In this document: positions 1 to 6,849 of the stretch, piece by piece | Position numbering within the stretch: position 1 is the first letter of the stretch | Layout: each line of letters starts with the position of its first letter | NCBI GenBank assembly: GCA_027022125.1 | Contig: JALVZI010000556.1 | Location: 1 to 20,645 of the forward strand | DNA length: 20,645 nt | Direction: 5' to 3' | From: Anaerolineae bacterium | Lineage (GTDB): Bacteria; Chloroflexota; Anaerolineae; 4572-78 | The notes under the pieces: generated by a model | Database searches by the model: none | The model's input: only the letters and a program-made list of their open reading frames with translations | Told to the model about the DNA's origin: nothing | Position numbers and translations under genes: made by a program

Positions 1-546
1 GTTACCGCCAAATACCCCGAACCGCTTTCGCCCGCAGCGGTGAACGCGCTGCTGACAGCGGCGCAAAACACGCGCGCGTCCATCGCCAAACGTGATGTTG
101 CCATTATGCACCTGCTGGCGGATGTCGGCTTGCGCGTAACCGAGATTGTCGAATTGCAGATGGACGATGTGCAGTTCGATTTTCCGGGTGTGCATTTGAT
201 GGTTCGCAACGGGCGCGATGCTCGCCGCGTGCCGTTGCCCGATGCGGTTTGCACCGCGCTGAAAGATTGGCTGGTCATTCGCCCGCAATCGGCGAGTTAC
301 CCGAATGTGTTTTTGAGCCAGGAAGGGCGACCGATTTCCGCCCGCACCGTGCAGCGCATTGTCCATCGCTGTGCCCGCGAAGCGGGTCTCGCCGGTGTAA
401 CGCCGCAATTGCTGCGCCGCACGTATGCTCGCCGTTTGTGGGAGCAATCGGGAGACATCGAGTTGGTGCGGGAGCGGCTGGGGCATCAACACAGCAGCAT
501 CACCGCCCAATACTTGGGCGTGGCGGGGTCAATGAACAATGGATAA
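1..546 (+). CDS. Tyrosine-type recombinase/integrase, C-terminal part (5' end outside window)
   Basis: The frame is open from base 1 and stops at TAA 544-546, so about 181 C-terminal residues are visible. It matches the catalytic domain of tyrosine (XerC/XerD, phage-integrase) recombinases, which cut and rejoin DNA through a tyrosine intermediate. Visible landmarks (numbered from base 1) are the box-I arginine in GLRVTEIVEL (R45), the arginine of LLRRTYAR (R139), the LGH histidine (H162) and the nucleophile in QYLG (Y171). Two usual catalytic positions differ: the lysine of the GKG beta-hairpin reads RNG, and the first histidine of HxxR reads Q136. Activity may therefore be reduced, or the protein may belong to a divergent subfamily. 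The last residues (MNNG) and the stop codon lie in a heptamer-repeat tract. It could be a housekeeping Xer-like enzyme or a remnant of an integrated element; the family is clear, the role is not. Confidence 0.85.
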   Translation, partial: VTAKYPEPLSPAAVNALLTAAQNTRASIAKRDVAIMHLLADVGLRVTEIVELQMDDVQFDFPGVHLMVRNGRDARRVPLPDAVCTALKDWLVIRPQSASYPNVFLSQEGRPISARTVQRIVHRCAREAGLAGVTPQLLRRTYARRLWEQSGDIELVRERLGHQHSSITAQYLGVAGSMNNG

Positions 547-627
547 TGAATAATGAACAATGGGTTACGTGAAAGGGATAGGGATTCGCTGAATCGTTGA
601 ATCGCTCATTCACCCATTCGCTCATTC
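530..627 (+). repeat. Heptamer-period tract 1 (recombinase to rpoC)
   Basis: Fourteen consecutive 7-nt units can be laid out without a phase break, for example CAATGAA, CAATGGA, TAATGAA, TAATGAA, CAATGGG, then TCGCTGA, ATCGTTG, AATCGCT. The TAA stop of the recombinase gene (544-546) is inside the third unit. Words such as CATTCGCT and CTGAATCG recur in the tract upstream of aroB (about 14040-14070). Unlike the other tracts it does not supply the next start codon, because rpoC has its own Shine-Dalgarno just downstream. No convincing promoter was seen within it. Confidence 0.75.
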
Positions 628-641
628 AGTACATATCTCTC

Positions 642-656
642 AGGAGGTTTATTTTG
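642..656 (+). promoter_or_regulatory. Shine-Dalgarno and TTG start of rpoC
   Basis: AGGAGG at 642-647 is followed by a 6-nt spacer (TTTATT) and TTG at 654-656. This sets the rpoC start, since the product then begins MEVKDFSALRIRLASPE as in other RpoC proteins. The longer open frame from TTG 597 starts inside the repeat tract, has no ribosome-binding site and would add 19 residues unlike RpoC. Confidence 0.85.
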
Positions 657-3600
657 GAAGTAAAAGATTTTAGTGCGCTTCGTATTCGATTGGCATCCCC
701 GGAAGTGATTCGCAGTTGGTCATACGGTGAAGTGACCAAACCCGAAACCATCAACTACCGGCGGCTGCGCCCGGAAAAAGACGGGCTTTTCTGCGAAGTA
801 ATTTTTGGTCCCACCAAAGATTACCAGTGCTATTGCGGAAAGTACAAACAAATTCGATACAAAGGCATCACCTGTGAAAAATGTGGAGTGCTGGTGACGC
901 GCTCTTCCGTTCGCCGCGAACGGATGGGGCACATCGAACTCGCCGCGCCGGTGGCGCACATTTGGTACACCCGCCGTGTGCCGTCGTATCTCGGATTGCT
1001 GCTCGATATTTCGCGCCGCAATCTCGACCGGGTGCTCTATTTTGCCCAATATGTGGTCATCCGCGTGGATGAGCAGGCTCGCCAGCGCGCGCTGCGGAAA
1101 CTGGATGAGGAAGTAACCCGCGAGCGCACCCGGTTGGAGCAACTGGTGCAGGATGAAACCGACACCGAACGCACCGAGTTGGATGACCAGATTACCGCTC
1201 TGCGCGAGCGTGAGCAGGGGCTGGTCGCCGCGATGGATGAAAAACAGTCCAAAGCGGTAGAAGAGGTGATGCACGCCGCGCAGGCGCACCAAAAATATCT
1301 GGAAGACAATCAGGGCAAAAAAGCCACCGATGACATCGCCCTGCCCGGTTCGGCGAATTTGGTCGTCACCAAAGGCGAAGTGATTTCCGCCGAACACCTG
1401 ACCCGGTTGAACACGCTGGTGGATGCGCGGCTCGACGAAATCAAATCGCAAATTGAAGATGAATTGGTGCGCGAACGCGGGGAAATTGAAAAGAATATTG
1501 ACCAACTCCGCCACCAGATTGATGCCAAATTGGAAGCCTCGCGCGAAGGGATTGACCAAGAGTTAACCCAACTCATCTCTCGTGTGGAAGAACAGCGGCA
1601 GGAATTGCTCAGTATTCAGCCGATGCAGTTTTTGAACGAGTTGCAATACCGCGAGTTGGAAGAACGCTGGGGCAATGTGTTCGATGCGGGTATGGGCGCC
1701 GAAGCGCTGTACGAAATTTGCAAAGATATTGACCTGCAAAAAATGGTGGACGAATTGCACACCGAAATTCGCACCACCCGCTCGAAACAGAAACTGAAAA
1801 AAGCCATCAAACGCCTGAAAGTGGCGGAAAGTTTGCTGCGCAGCGGCAATCGCCCCGAATGGATGATTCTCACCGTGCTGCCGGTCATCCCCCCCGATTT
1901 GCGCCCGATGGTGCAGTTGGACGGCGGACGTTTTGCCACCAGCGACCTGAACGACCTCTATCGCCGGGTGATAAACCGCAACAACCGTTTGAAACGCCTG
2001 CTCGATTTGGGCGCGCCCGATGTGATTGTCCGCAATGAAAAACGGATGCTGCAAGAGGCGGTTGACTCGCTGATTGATAACAGCAATCGGGGCAAAGCGG
2101 TATCGTCGCGCGGTCGCCGCGAACTGAAAAGCCTCAGCGATATGCTCAAAGGCAAGCAGGGACGTTTCCGCCGCAATCTGCTCGGTAAACGTGTGGACTA
2201 TTCCGGGCGTTCGGTGATTGTGGTGGGTCCCGATTTGGAACTGCACCAAGCCGGTCTGCCGAAAGAAATGGCGCTGGAACTCTTCCGCCCGTTCGTTATT
2301 CAAAAACTGGTGGAATACAATTACGCCAACAACGTCAAAGGCGCAAAACGATTTTTGGAACAGCGCAAGCCGGAAGTATGGGAAGTGTTGGAAGAAGTCA
2401 TCCAAACGCGCCCCATCATGCTCAACCGCGCTCCGACACTGCACCGGCTCGGTATTCAGGCGTTTGAACCGCTGCTGGTGGAAGGGAGCGCCATCCATCT
2501 GCATCCGCTGGTCTGCTCTGCCTTTAACGCCGACTTTGACGGCGACCAGATGGCAGTCCACGTGCCGCTCAGCGATAGCGCGGTGCAGGAAGCCCGCGAA
2601 TTGATGCTCGCCAGCAAAAACTTACTGCTGCCCGCCAGCTCTGAACCGGTGGTTGGTCCCACCAAAGATATGGTGCTGGGCATTTACTATCTCACTATGG
2701 AAGCGAAATACACCAAAGGCGGCGGCAAAGTTTTCGGCAGCATTGATGAAGTTTCGCTGGCGTACACGCTGGGCAAAGTTGATTTGCACGCACCCATCAA
2801 ACTGAAAAACGTTGATACCGCCTTCCCGCCGGAAGAAGTGCCATACATTGAAACTACCGTCGGGCGGACATTGTTCAACGAAATTCTGCCGCCGGAAATT
2901 CGGTTTGTGTACAACCAGCCGATGACCAAAGGCGATTTGAAAGACCTGATTGGGCTCTCGTTTCAAAAATTGGGGGTCGAAGCCACCGCCAAACTTGCCA
3001 ACGACATTAAAACCATCGGTTTTAAATATGCTTCGATTTCCGGCACAACGATTGCTATTTCCGACATCAACATTCCGGAAACCAAATACGAGATTTTGGA
3101 ACGCACCACCGCGCAAATCGAGAAAATCGAAAAACAATTCCGCCGTGGGTTGATTACCGAAGATGAACAGTACATTCAAACGGTGCAATTGTGGACGGAA
3201 GCCACCGATGAAGTGACCAAAGAAGTTGGAAAAGCCATTGCCGAAGATAGTCCCATCCGCGTGATGGCGGAATCCGGCGCGACGAAAGGCGGGTTTACCC
3301 CCATCCGGCAGTTGGCGGGTATGCGTGGGCTGATGGCAGACCCCAGCGGGCACATCATTCCGCTGCCCATTCGCTCCAACTTCCGCGAAGGGTTGACCAC
3401 GCTGGAATACTTTATTTCCACTCACGGTGCACGCAAAGGGCTGGCAGATACCGCACTCCGCACCGCCGACGCCGGGTATCTCACCCGCCGTTTGGTTGAT
3501 GTGGCGCAGGAAATGATTATCCGCGCCGAAGATTGCGGCACGCAGGAAGGTATCGAAGCCACCCGCGAAGATGACGGCAAACTGGGCTTGCCCTTTAAAG

Positions 3601-5021
3601 ATAAAGTTTTCGGGCGGGTGTTGGCAGCCGATTTGTACCATCCCAAAACCGGCGAACTTCTTTTCCCGCGCGACCATCTGGTTTCCCGCGCCGACCTGCA
3701 AACGATGGTTGATGCCGGTGTGACCAGCGTCATCATCCGCTCGCCGATGACGTGTGAACTGGAAAAAGGCATTTGCGCCAAATGTTACGGGCGCGATATG
3801 GGACGCGGCGGTTTGGTGGGTCTCGGCGAAGCCGTGGGCATCATCGCCGCGCAGTCCATCGGCGAACCGGGCACGCAGCTCACCCTGCGAACCTTCCACA
3901 CGGGCGGTGTCGCCGGGGTGGAAGACATCACCTCCGGTCTGCCGCGTATTCAGGAATTGTTTGAAGCGCGCAATCCGCGCGGCGAGGCTGTCATCGCCGA
4001 TATTGATGGTATTGTGGAAATTATCCATCACGATGACGGTAGCCGGTCGCTGAAAATTGCGTCCAGCGAAATGCGCCGCAAAATTTACCGCATCCCCGAA
4101 GGTTGGGAAATCACTGTGGAAGACGGCACGGAAATTGAATCCAAAACCGTTATCGCCCGCAAAGATGAAGAGGAATTAGTTGCCGAAAAAGGTGGTCGGG
4201 TATATATTAGTGGCTCGAAGGTGGCGATTAGTTGGGAACAGCGCCGCGAAGTTGAGCTCGATGTTGATTCGGCGGCACGATTGCTGGTTGAAAACGGCGA
4301 AAGAGTCGTTGCCGGTCAGCAACTCACTCAGGGTGCAATTAACCCCCACCGCCTGTTGGAAGTTATGGGGCGCGAAGCCGTCCAAACCTATCTGGTCAAC
4401 GAAGTGCAAAACGTGTACCGCTCGCAGGGTGTTCCCATCCACGATAAACACGTGGAAATCATCATCCGCCAAATGACCAACCGGGTGCGGGTGGTTGCCA
4501 CCAAAGACAGCAGTTTCCTGCCCGGCGAAATTATGGAGCGCCGCCGCTTCCAGCACGCCAGCGATGAACTCATCGCGCAGGGCAAACAACCCGCTGTCGC
4601 CCGCCCGATTTTGCTGGGCATCACCAAAGCGGCACTCAACACCGATAGTTTCCTGGCGGCGTCATCGTTCCAGCACACCATCAACGTTTTGGCGCAGGCA
4701 GCCATCGAGGGTAAACGCGACGAACTTTCCGGTTTGAAAGAGAATGTCATCATTGGCAAACTCATTCCCGCCGGAACAGGATTCTTCGCCCGCCGCAAAG
4801 CGGAAGAAGAAAAAGCCGCCGCCGCGCAAGCGCAGGCAGATGCCGCCGCTGCCGCCGCCGCAGCGGAAGCAGCAGCAGTAGCCGCCGCTGAAGCCGAAGC
4901 CGCCGCAGTCGCGGTTAGCGAAGCGGAAGCCGCCGCAACCGCCGAAAGTGATGGCGATGGCGCAACCGGCGATACACCCGCCGCCGATGCTCCGGCATCC
5001 ACCGAACCGGCGGCAGAATAA
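654..5021 (+). CDS. rpoC: DNA-directed RNA polymerase subunit beta' (RpoC)
   Basis: The product is the 1455-residue beta' subunit, which carries the catalytic magnesium site of RNA polymerase. Visible motifs are the N-terminal zinc site (C59, C61, C74, C77), the block PEWMILTVLPVIPPDLRP, the catalytic NADFDGD at 625-631, the second zinc site (C961, C1034, C1041, C1044) and the trigger-loop region around RTFHTGG. There is no large insertion in the trigger loop of the E. coli SI3 kind. Two regions depart from E. coli: a charged, coiled-coil-rich insertion at about residues 138-320, before the QPMQFLNELQYREL segment, and an Ala/Glu-rich low-complexity tail over the last ~70 residues. The gene follows a recombinase gene rather than rpoB and is followed by rpsU. 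The start is TTG, set by the AGGAGG at 642. Identification is certain. Confidence 0.98.
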   Translation: MEVKDFSALRIRLASPEVIRSWSYGEVTKPETINYRRLRPEKDGLFCEVIFGPTKDYQCYCGKYKQIRYKGITCEKCGVLVTRSSVRRERMGHIELAAPVAHIWYTRRVPSYLGLLLDISRRNLDRVLYFAQYVVIRVDEQARQRALRKLDEEVTRERTRLEQLVQDETDTERTELDDQITALREREQGLVAAMDEKQSKAVEEVMHAAQAHQKYLEDNQGKKATDDIALPGSANLVVTKGEVISAEHLTRLNTLVDARLDEIKSQIEDELVRERGEIEKNIDQLRHQIDAKLEASREGIDQELTQLISRVEEQRQELLSIQPMQFLNELQYRELEERWGNVFDAGMGAEALYEICKDIDLQKMVDELHTEIRTTRSKQKLKKAIKRLKVAESLLRSGNRPEWMILTVLPVIPPDLRPMVQLDGGRFATSDLNDLYRRVINRNNRLKRLLDLGAPDVIVRNEKRMLQEAVDSLIDNSNRGKAVSSRGRRELKSLSDMLKGKQGRFRRNLLGKRVDYSGRSVIVVGPDLELHQAGLPKEMALELFRPFVIQKLVEYNYANNVKGAKRFLEQRKPEVWEVLEEVIQTRPIMLNRAPTLHRLGIQAFEPLLVEGSAIHLHPLVCSAFNADFDGDQMAVHVPLSDSAVQEARELMLASKNLLLPASSEPVVGPTKDMVLGIYYLTMEAKYTKGGGKVFGSIDEVSLAYTLGKVDLHAPIKLKNVDTAFPPEEVPYIETTVGRTLFNEILPPEIRFVYNQPMTKGDLKDLIGLSFQKLGVEATAKLANDIKTIGFKYASISGTTIAISDINIPETKYEILERTTAQIEKIEKQFRRGLITEDEQYIQTVQLWTEATDEVTKEVGKAIAEDSPIRVMAESGATKGGFTPIRQLAGMRGLMADPSGHIIPLPIRSNFREGLTTLEYFISTHGARKGLADTALRTADAGYLTRRLVDVAQEMIIRAEDCGTQEGIEATREDDGKLGLPFKDKVFGRVLAADLYHPKTGELLFPRDHLVSRADLQTMVDAGVTSVIIRSPMTCELEKGICAKCYGRDMGRGGLVGLGEAVGIIAAQSIGEPGTQLTLRTFHTGGVAGVEDITSGLPRIQELFEARNPRGEAVIADIDGIVEIIHHDDGSRSLKIASSEMRRKIYRIPEGWEITVEDGTEIESKTVIARKDEEELVAEKGGRVYISGSKVAISWEQRREVELDVDSAARLLVENGERVVAGQQLTQGAINPHRLLEVMGREAVQTYLVNEVQNVYRSQGVPIHDKHVEIIIRQMTNRVRVVATKDSSFLPGEIMERRRFQHASDELIAQGKQPAVARPILLGITKAALNTDSFLAASSFQHTINVLAQAAIEGKRDELSGLKENVIIGKLIPAGTGFFARRKAEEEKAAAAQAQADAAAAAAAAEAAAVAAAEAEAAAVAVSEAEAAATAESDGDGATGDTPAADAPASTEPAAE

Positions 5022-5033
5022 TTTTACCATTCC

Positions 5034-5066
5034 GGCGCAGGGTGTCGGTAATGCCGACACCCCGCC
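5034..5066 (+). promoter_or_regulatory. Hairpin in the rpoC-rpsU spacer
   Basis: A 9-bp perfect stem (GGGTGTCGG 5040-5048 with CCGACACCC 5054-5062, loop TAATG) is extended by GGCG 5034-5037 pairing with CGCC 5063-5066 across a 2-nt bulge. No T-run follows, so it is not a standard intrinsic terminator. It may be an RNA processing or stability element that adjusts rpsU output relative to rpoC, or a REP-like repeat. The structure is seen; the function is inferred. Confidence 0.5.
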
Positions 5067-5100
5067 TGATGATTTGAGCTCAGAAAGGGGGTGATATTGA

Positions 5101-5301
5101 ATGAGTGTGGAACTGAGACCCGGCGAAAGCCAAGAAGCGCTTCTCAAGCGTTTCCGGAAAGAAGTGGTGCGCGACCGAATTTTGAGCACTTACCGCAAAA
5201 AACGGTGGTTTGTTTCCAAAAGCGAAAATAAACGGTTGGCGAAACAACGAGCCGCGCGGAAAGCACGCCGCAAAATGTTGGCATCCCGACGGCGCGGGTA
5301 G
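5101..5301 (+). CDS. rpsU: 30S ribosomal protein bS21
   Basis: This is a 66-residue basic protein with the S21 pattern: an acidic N-terminus (MSVELRPGESQEALLKRF), the RKEVVRDRIL helix, and an Arg/Lys-rich tail ending KMLASRRRG. bS21 binds the 30S platform near the anti-Shine-Dalgarno end of 16S rRNA. A very strong Shine-Dalgarno (AAAGGGGGTGAT, 5084-5095) precedes the ATG by 5 nt. It lies 79 nt after rpoC, separated by a hairpin but by no terminator, and is followed 30 nt later by a strong terminator. It is therefore probably the last gene of the rpoC transcript. Length and sequence are normal for the family. Confidence 0.95.
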   Translation: MSVELRPGESQEALLKRFRKEVVRDRILSTYRKKRWFVSKSENKRLAKQRAARKARRKMLASRRRG

Positions 5302-5331
5302 ATAACCCCTACCGCAAAATCAAGAAAATTC

Positions 5332-5360
5332 AGAACCGGCATTGCGCCGGTTCTTTTTTT
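5332..5360 (+). terminator. Rho-independent terminator after rpsU
   Basis: AGAACCGGC (5332-5340) pairs perfectly with GCCGGTTCT (5346-5354) across a 5-nt loop (ATTGC), followed by TTTTTT (5355-5360). It lies 30 nt after the rpsU stop and closes the rpoC-rpsU transcript. The next gene converges from the other strand. Confidence 0.92.
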
Positions 5361-5414
5361 GTGACTGTACAACAATGCCCTTTCCCGGGTGTCTCTTTTC
5401 GCTCGATAAATTGT

Positions 5415-5438
5415 AGGGGCACACCGCAGCGTGCCCCT
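5415..5438. repeat. REP-like hairpin AGGGGCAC...GTGCCCCT
   Basis: A perfect 8-bp inverted repeat with an 8-nt loop lies in the convergent spacer. Short GGGGC-type palindromes of this kind are usually dispersed extragenic repeats. A second one, GGCGGCTC/GAGCCGCC at 5482-5499, lies about 45 nt further on and is also preceded by TAGGGGC or similar. Copy number elsewhere in the genome cannot be judged from the window. Confidence 0.5.
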
Positions 5439-5582
5439 GCGAAGCCGAAAAAAGGGGGCGGTTCACGTCAAAATCCGTAGGGGCGGCTCACGAGCCGCCA
5501 GACCTCTTGCAAAAGTGCCAAATTTGGTTTGAGGTTGTTTTTTAAAGCGATGAAAGGTGATTTTTCGCTATATTTTCTCTGA

Positions 5583-5661
5583 TGTCATTCCCGCGAAAGC
5601 GGGAATCCATCGTTTTATTCTGGATACCGGATATTTCCCTGCGGGAAATTCCGGTATGACA
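5583..5661. repeat. 79-bp two-hairpin palindromic element with TGTCAT/ATGACA ends
   Basis: The terminal inverted repeats TGTCAT (5583-5588) and ATGACA (5656-5661) enclose two hairpins. The first is ATTCCCGC / GCGGGAAT with a GAAA tetraloop (5587-5606). The second is TACCGGA plus ATTTCCC pairing with GGGAAAT plus TCCGGTA (5625-5656), a 14-bp stem with a one-base bulge and a TGC loop. The ATTCCCGC-GCGGGAAT core is a type of extragenic repeat seen widely in bacteria. It probably belongs to a dispersed REP/MITE-like family; no protein is encoded. Confidence 0.65.
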
Positions 5662-5730
5662 GACCCTTGCAAAGCAAATGACATCGGAAATCTGTGTTAA
5701 TCCGCACTATCTGTGTTATCTGTGTTCTAT

Positions 5731-6846
5731 CTAACTTTTTTGTCCCACTGCCGACAGCGCATCATCATACACCGCCGCCAGCGTTCCCCAATCGAAGCGC
5801 GCCACCTGCGCCCGCAACTCGGCGGGGGGCGGCGACGGGTGACGGGCGATTGCCACCGCCAGTTTTTCCGTCAACTCCGCATCGGTGCGGTACAGATATT
5901 GCGCTCGCAGCGGCGGCGGAATGAACTGCGGATAATTCAGCCGGTGGGGCAGCAGCGGCACACAACCGCAGTAAATGGCTTCTGCCACACTGACGCCGAA
6001 AAAATCGTGGATGGAGGTGACGGGCAGAATATCGGCGCGGTGGAGCCAGCGCGCATACTCGGCGAAATCTTGCGCGTAGCCAAAATGGATGACCCGTTCA
6101 CCGAGCCGCTCGCGTGCCTGCTCGAACTCTTGCGGCGAATTGCGGAAATTTTCGCCCAGAATTGCCACTCGAAAATCCAAACCCCGTGCCGCCAGCGCAT
6201 ACAGCGTCTCAAAAAATACCGCCGGATTTTTGTCGTACTCCCAGCGATGGTTCCACAAAATGAGTGGCGGGTCGCCGGTGGGGCGAATTTCGGGACGCAG
6301 CCAGTCGAATCGCCGCAAATCGAGTCCCAGCGGCAGCACCCGCGCCTTTTCTTTCAGCAGGGCGATATTTTCCAGCCCGTTAAAATCGGGAAAGTGTTTC
6401 AAAAAGCGCGGCAGGGCATCGAAAAAAGCATTCAGATGAAATTCGGAATTGAAAAAAAGCGCATCTGCCGCCAGCGCAGAGACATAATTGATGAACCCGT
6501 AATGGCTGTCGCGCCGGGCAACAACATCGCGGTCGGTGGGCGACCACGGGTAGGTCAGTTGGTTTTCGTGAAAATAGAGCGCCACCGGAATGCCCGCGCT
6601 GTAGTGGCGGGTGAGTGCCAGAAAAGTGGTCACATCCAGCATATCACTGGCGAGAATTACATCGGGTGGGGCGGGCAGCGCCAAAAACTGCTGCGCCAGC
6701 GACACCGCCCCGCCGTGCATTCGCCATTTCCAAAAACGACCGGGCAGGTTCAAAATGTGCACATCATACGCGGAAAAACGGGCGTATTCTTCTGCCCAGC
6801 GCCGGTGCGAACCGGTAAAATATGGTTCCAGAATGAGAATGCGCAT
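5731..6846 (-). CDS. DUF3524-type glycosyltransferase, tRNA-queuosine alpha-mannosyltransferase-like
   Basis: The product is a 371-residue GT-B-fold protein. The N-terminus carries the DUF3524 signature: LEPYFTGSH (6-14), LPGRFWKWRMHGGA (34-47) and YFHENQLTYPW (91-101). The C-terminal half has the glycosyltransferase-4-like donor-site features NHRWEYDKNP (199-208) and HDFFGVSVAEAI (280-291, acidic donor-binding loop). The animal member of this family (GTDC1/QTMAN) adds mannose from GDP-mannose to queuosine in tRNA-Asp. By homology this enzyme would glycosylate queuosine or a related nucleoside in the cytoplasm; acceptor and donor are inferred. The open frame also has a TTG at 6849, directly after the upstream stop; ATG 6846 is preferred because it gives MRILILEPYF. 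It lies 3 nt after the beta-helix gene with no clear ribosome-binding site, so coupled translation is likely. Confidence 0.85.
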   Translation of the reverse strand: MRILILEPYFTGSHRRWAEEYARFSAYDVHILNLPGRFWKWRMHGGAVSLAQQFLALPAPPDVILASDMLDVTTFLALTRHYSAGIPVALYFHENQLTYPWSPTDRDVVARRDSHYGFINYVSALAADALFFNSEFHLNAFFDALPRFLKHFPDFNGLENIALLKEKARVLPLGLDLRRFDWLRPEIRPTGDPPLILWNHRWEYDKNPAVFFETLYALAARGLDFRVAILGENFRNSPQEFEQARERLGERVIHFGYAQDFAEYARWLHRADILPVTSIHDFFGVSVAEAIYCGCVPLLPHRLNYPQFIPPPLRAQYLYRTDAELTEKLAVAIARHPSPPPAELRAQVARFDWGTLAAVYDDALSAVGQKS

Positions 6847-6849
6847 CAA

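Larger units (their letters stand above)
5361..5730. other. Non-coding convergent intergenic region with several inverted repeats
   Basis: About 370 bases lie between the rpsU terminator and the stop codon of the minus-strand glycosyltransferase, with no plausible gene. It holds hairpin AGGGGCAC 5415-5422 / GTGCCCCT 5431-5438, hairpin GGCGGCTC 5482-5489 / GAGCCGCC 5492-5499, the palindromic element at 5583-5661, and three copies of the 9-mer ATCTGTGTT (5690, 5709, 5718; the last two in tandem). The words CAGACCTCTTGCAAA (5508) and CAGACCCTTGCAAA (5661) are similar to each other and could be remnants of a mobile-element end, but this is not established. Confidence 0.7.

Noticed and set aside
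597..653. Upstream TTG start for rpoC adding 19 residues
   Set aside because: The extension is repeat-encoded, lacks a ribosome-binding site, and does not resemble RpoC N-termini; TTG 654 has a well-spaced AGGAGG.
2622..4031. 469-codon minus-strand open frame inside rpoC
   Set aside because: It lies wholly opposite conserved RpoC sequence and has no protein-like features; a codon-bias shadow.
5508..5674. Insertion-sequence remnant suggested by CAGACC(TC)TTGCAAA words
   Set aside because: No transposase fragment, target duplication or matching terminal inverted repeat could be shown; noted only as a possibility.
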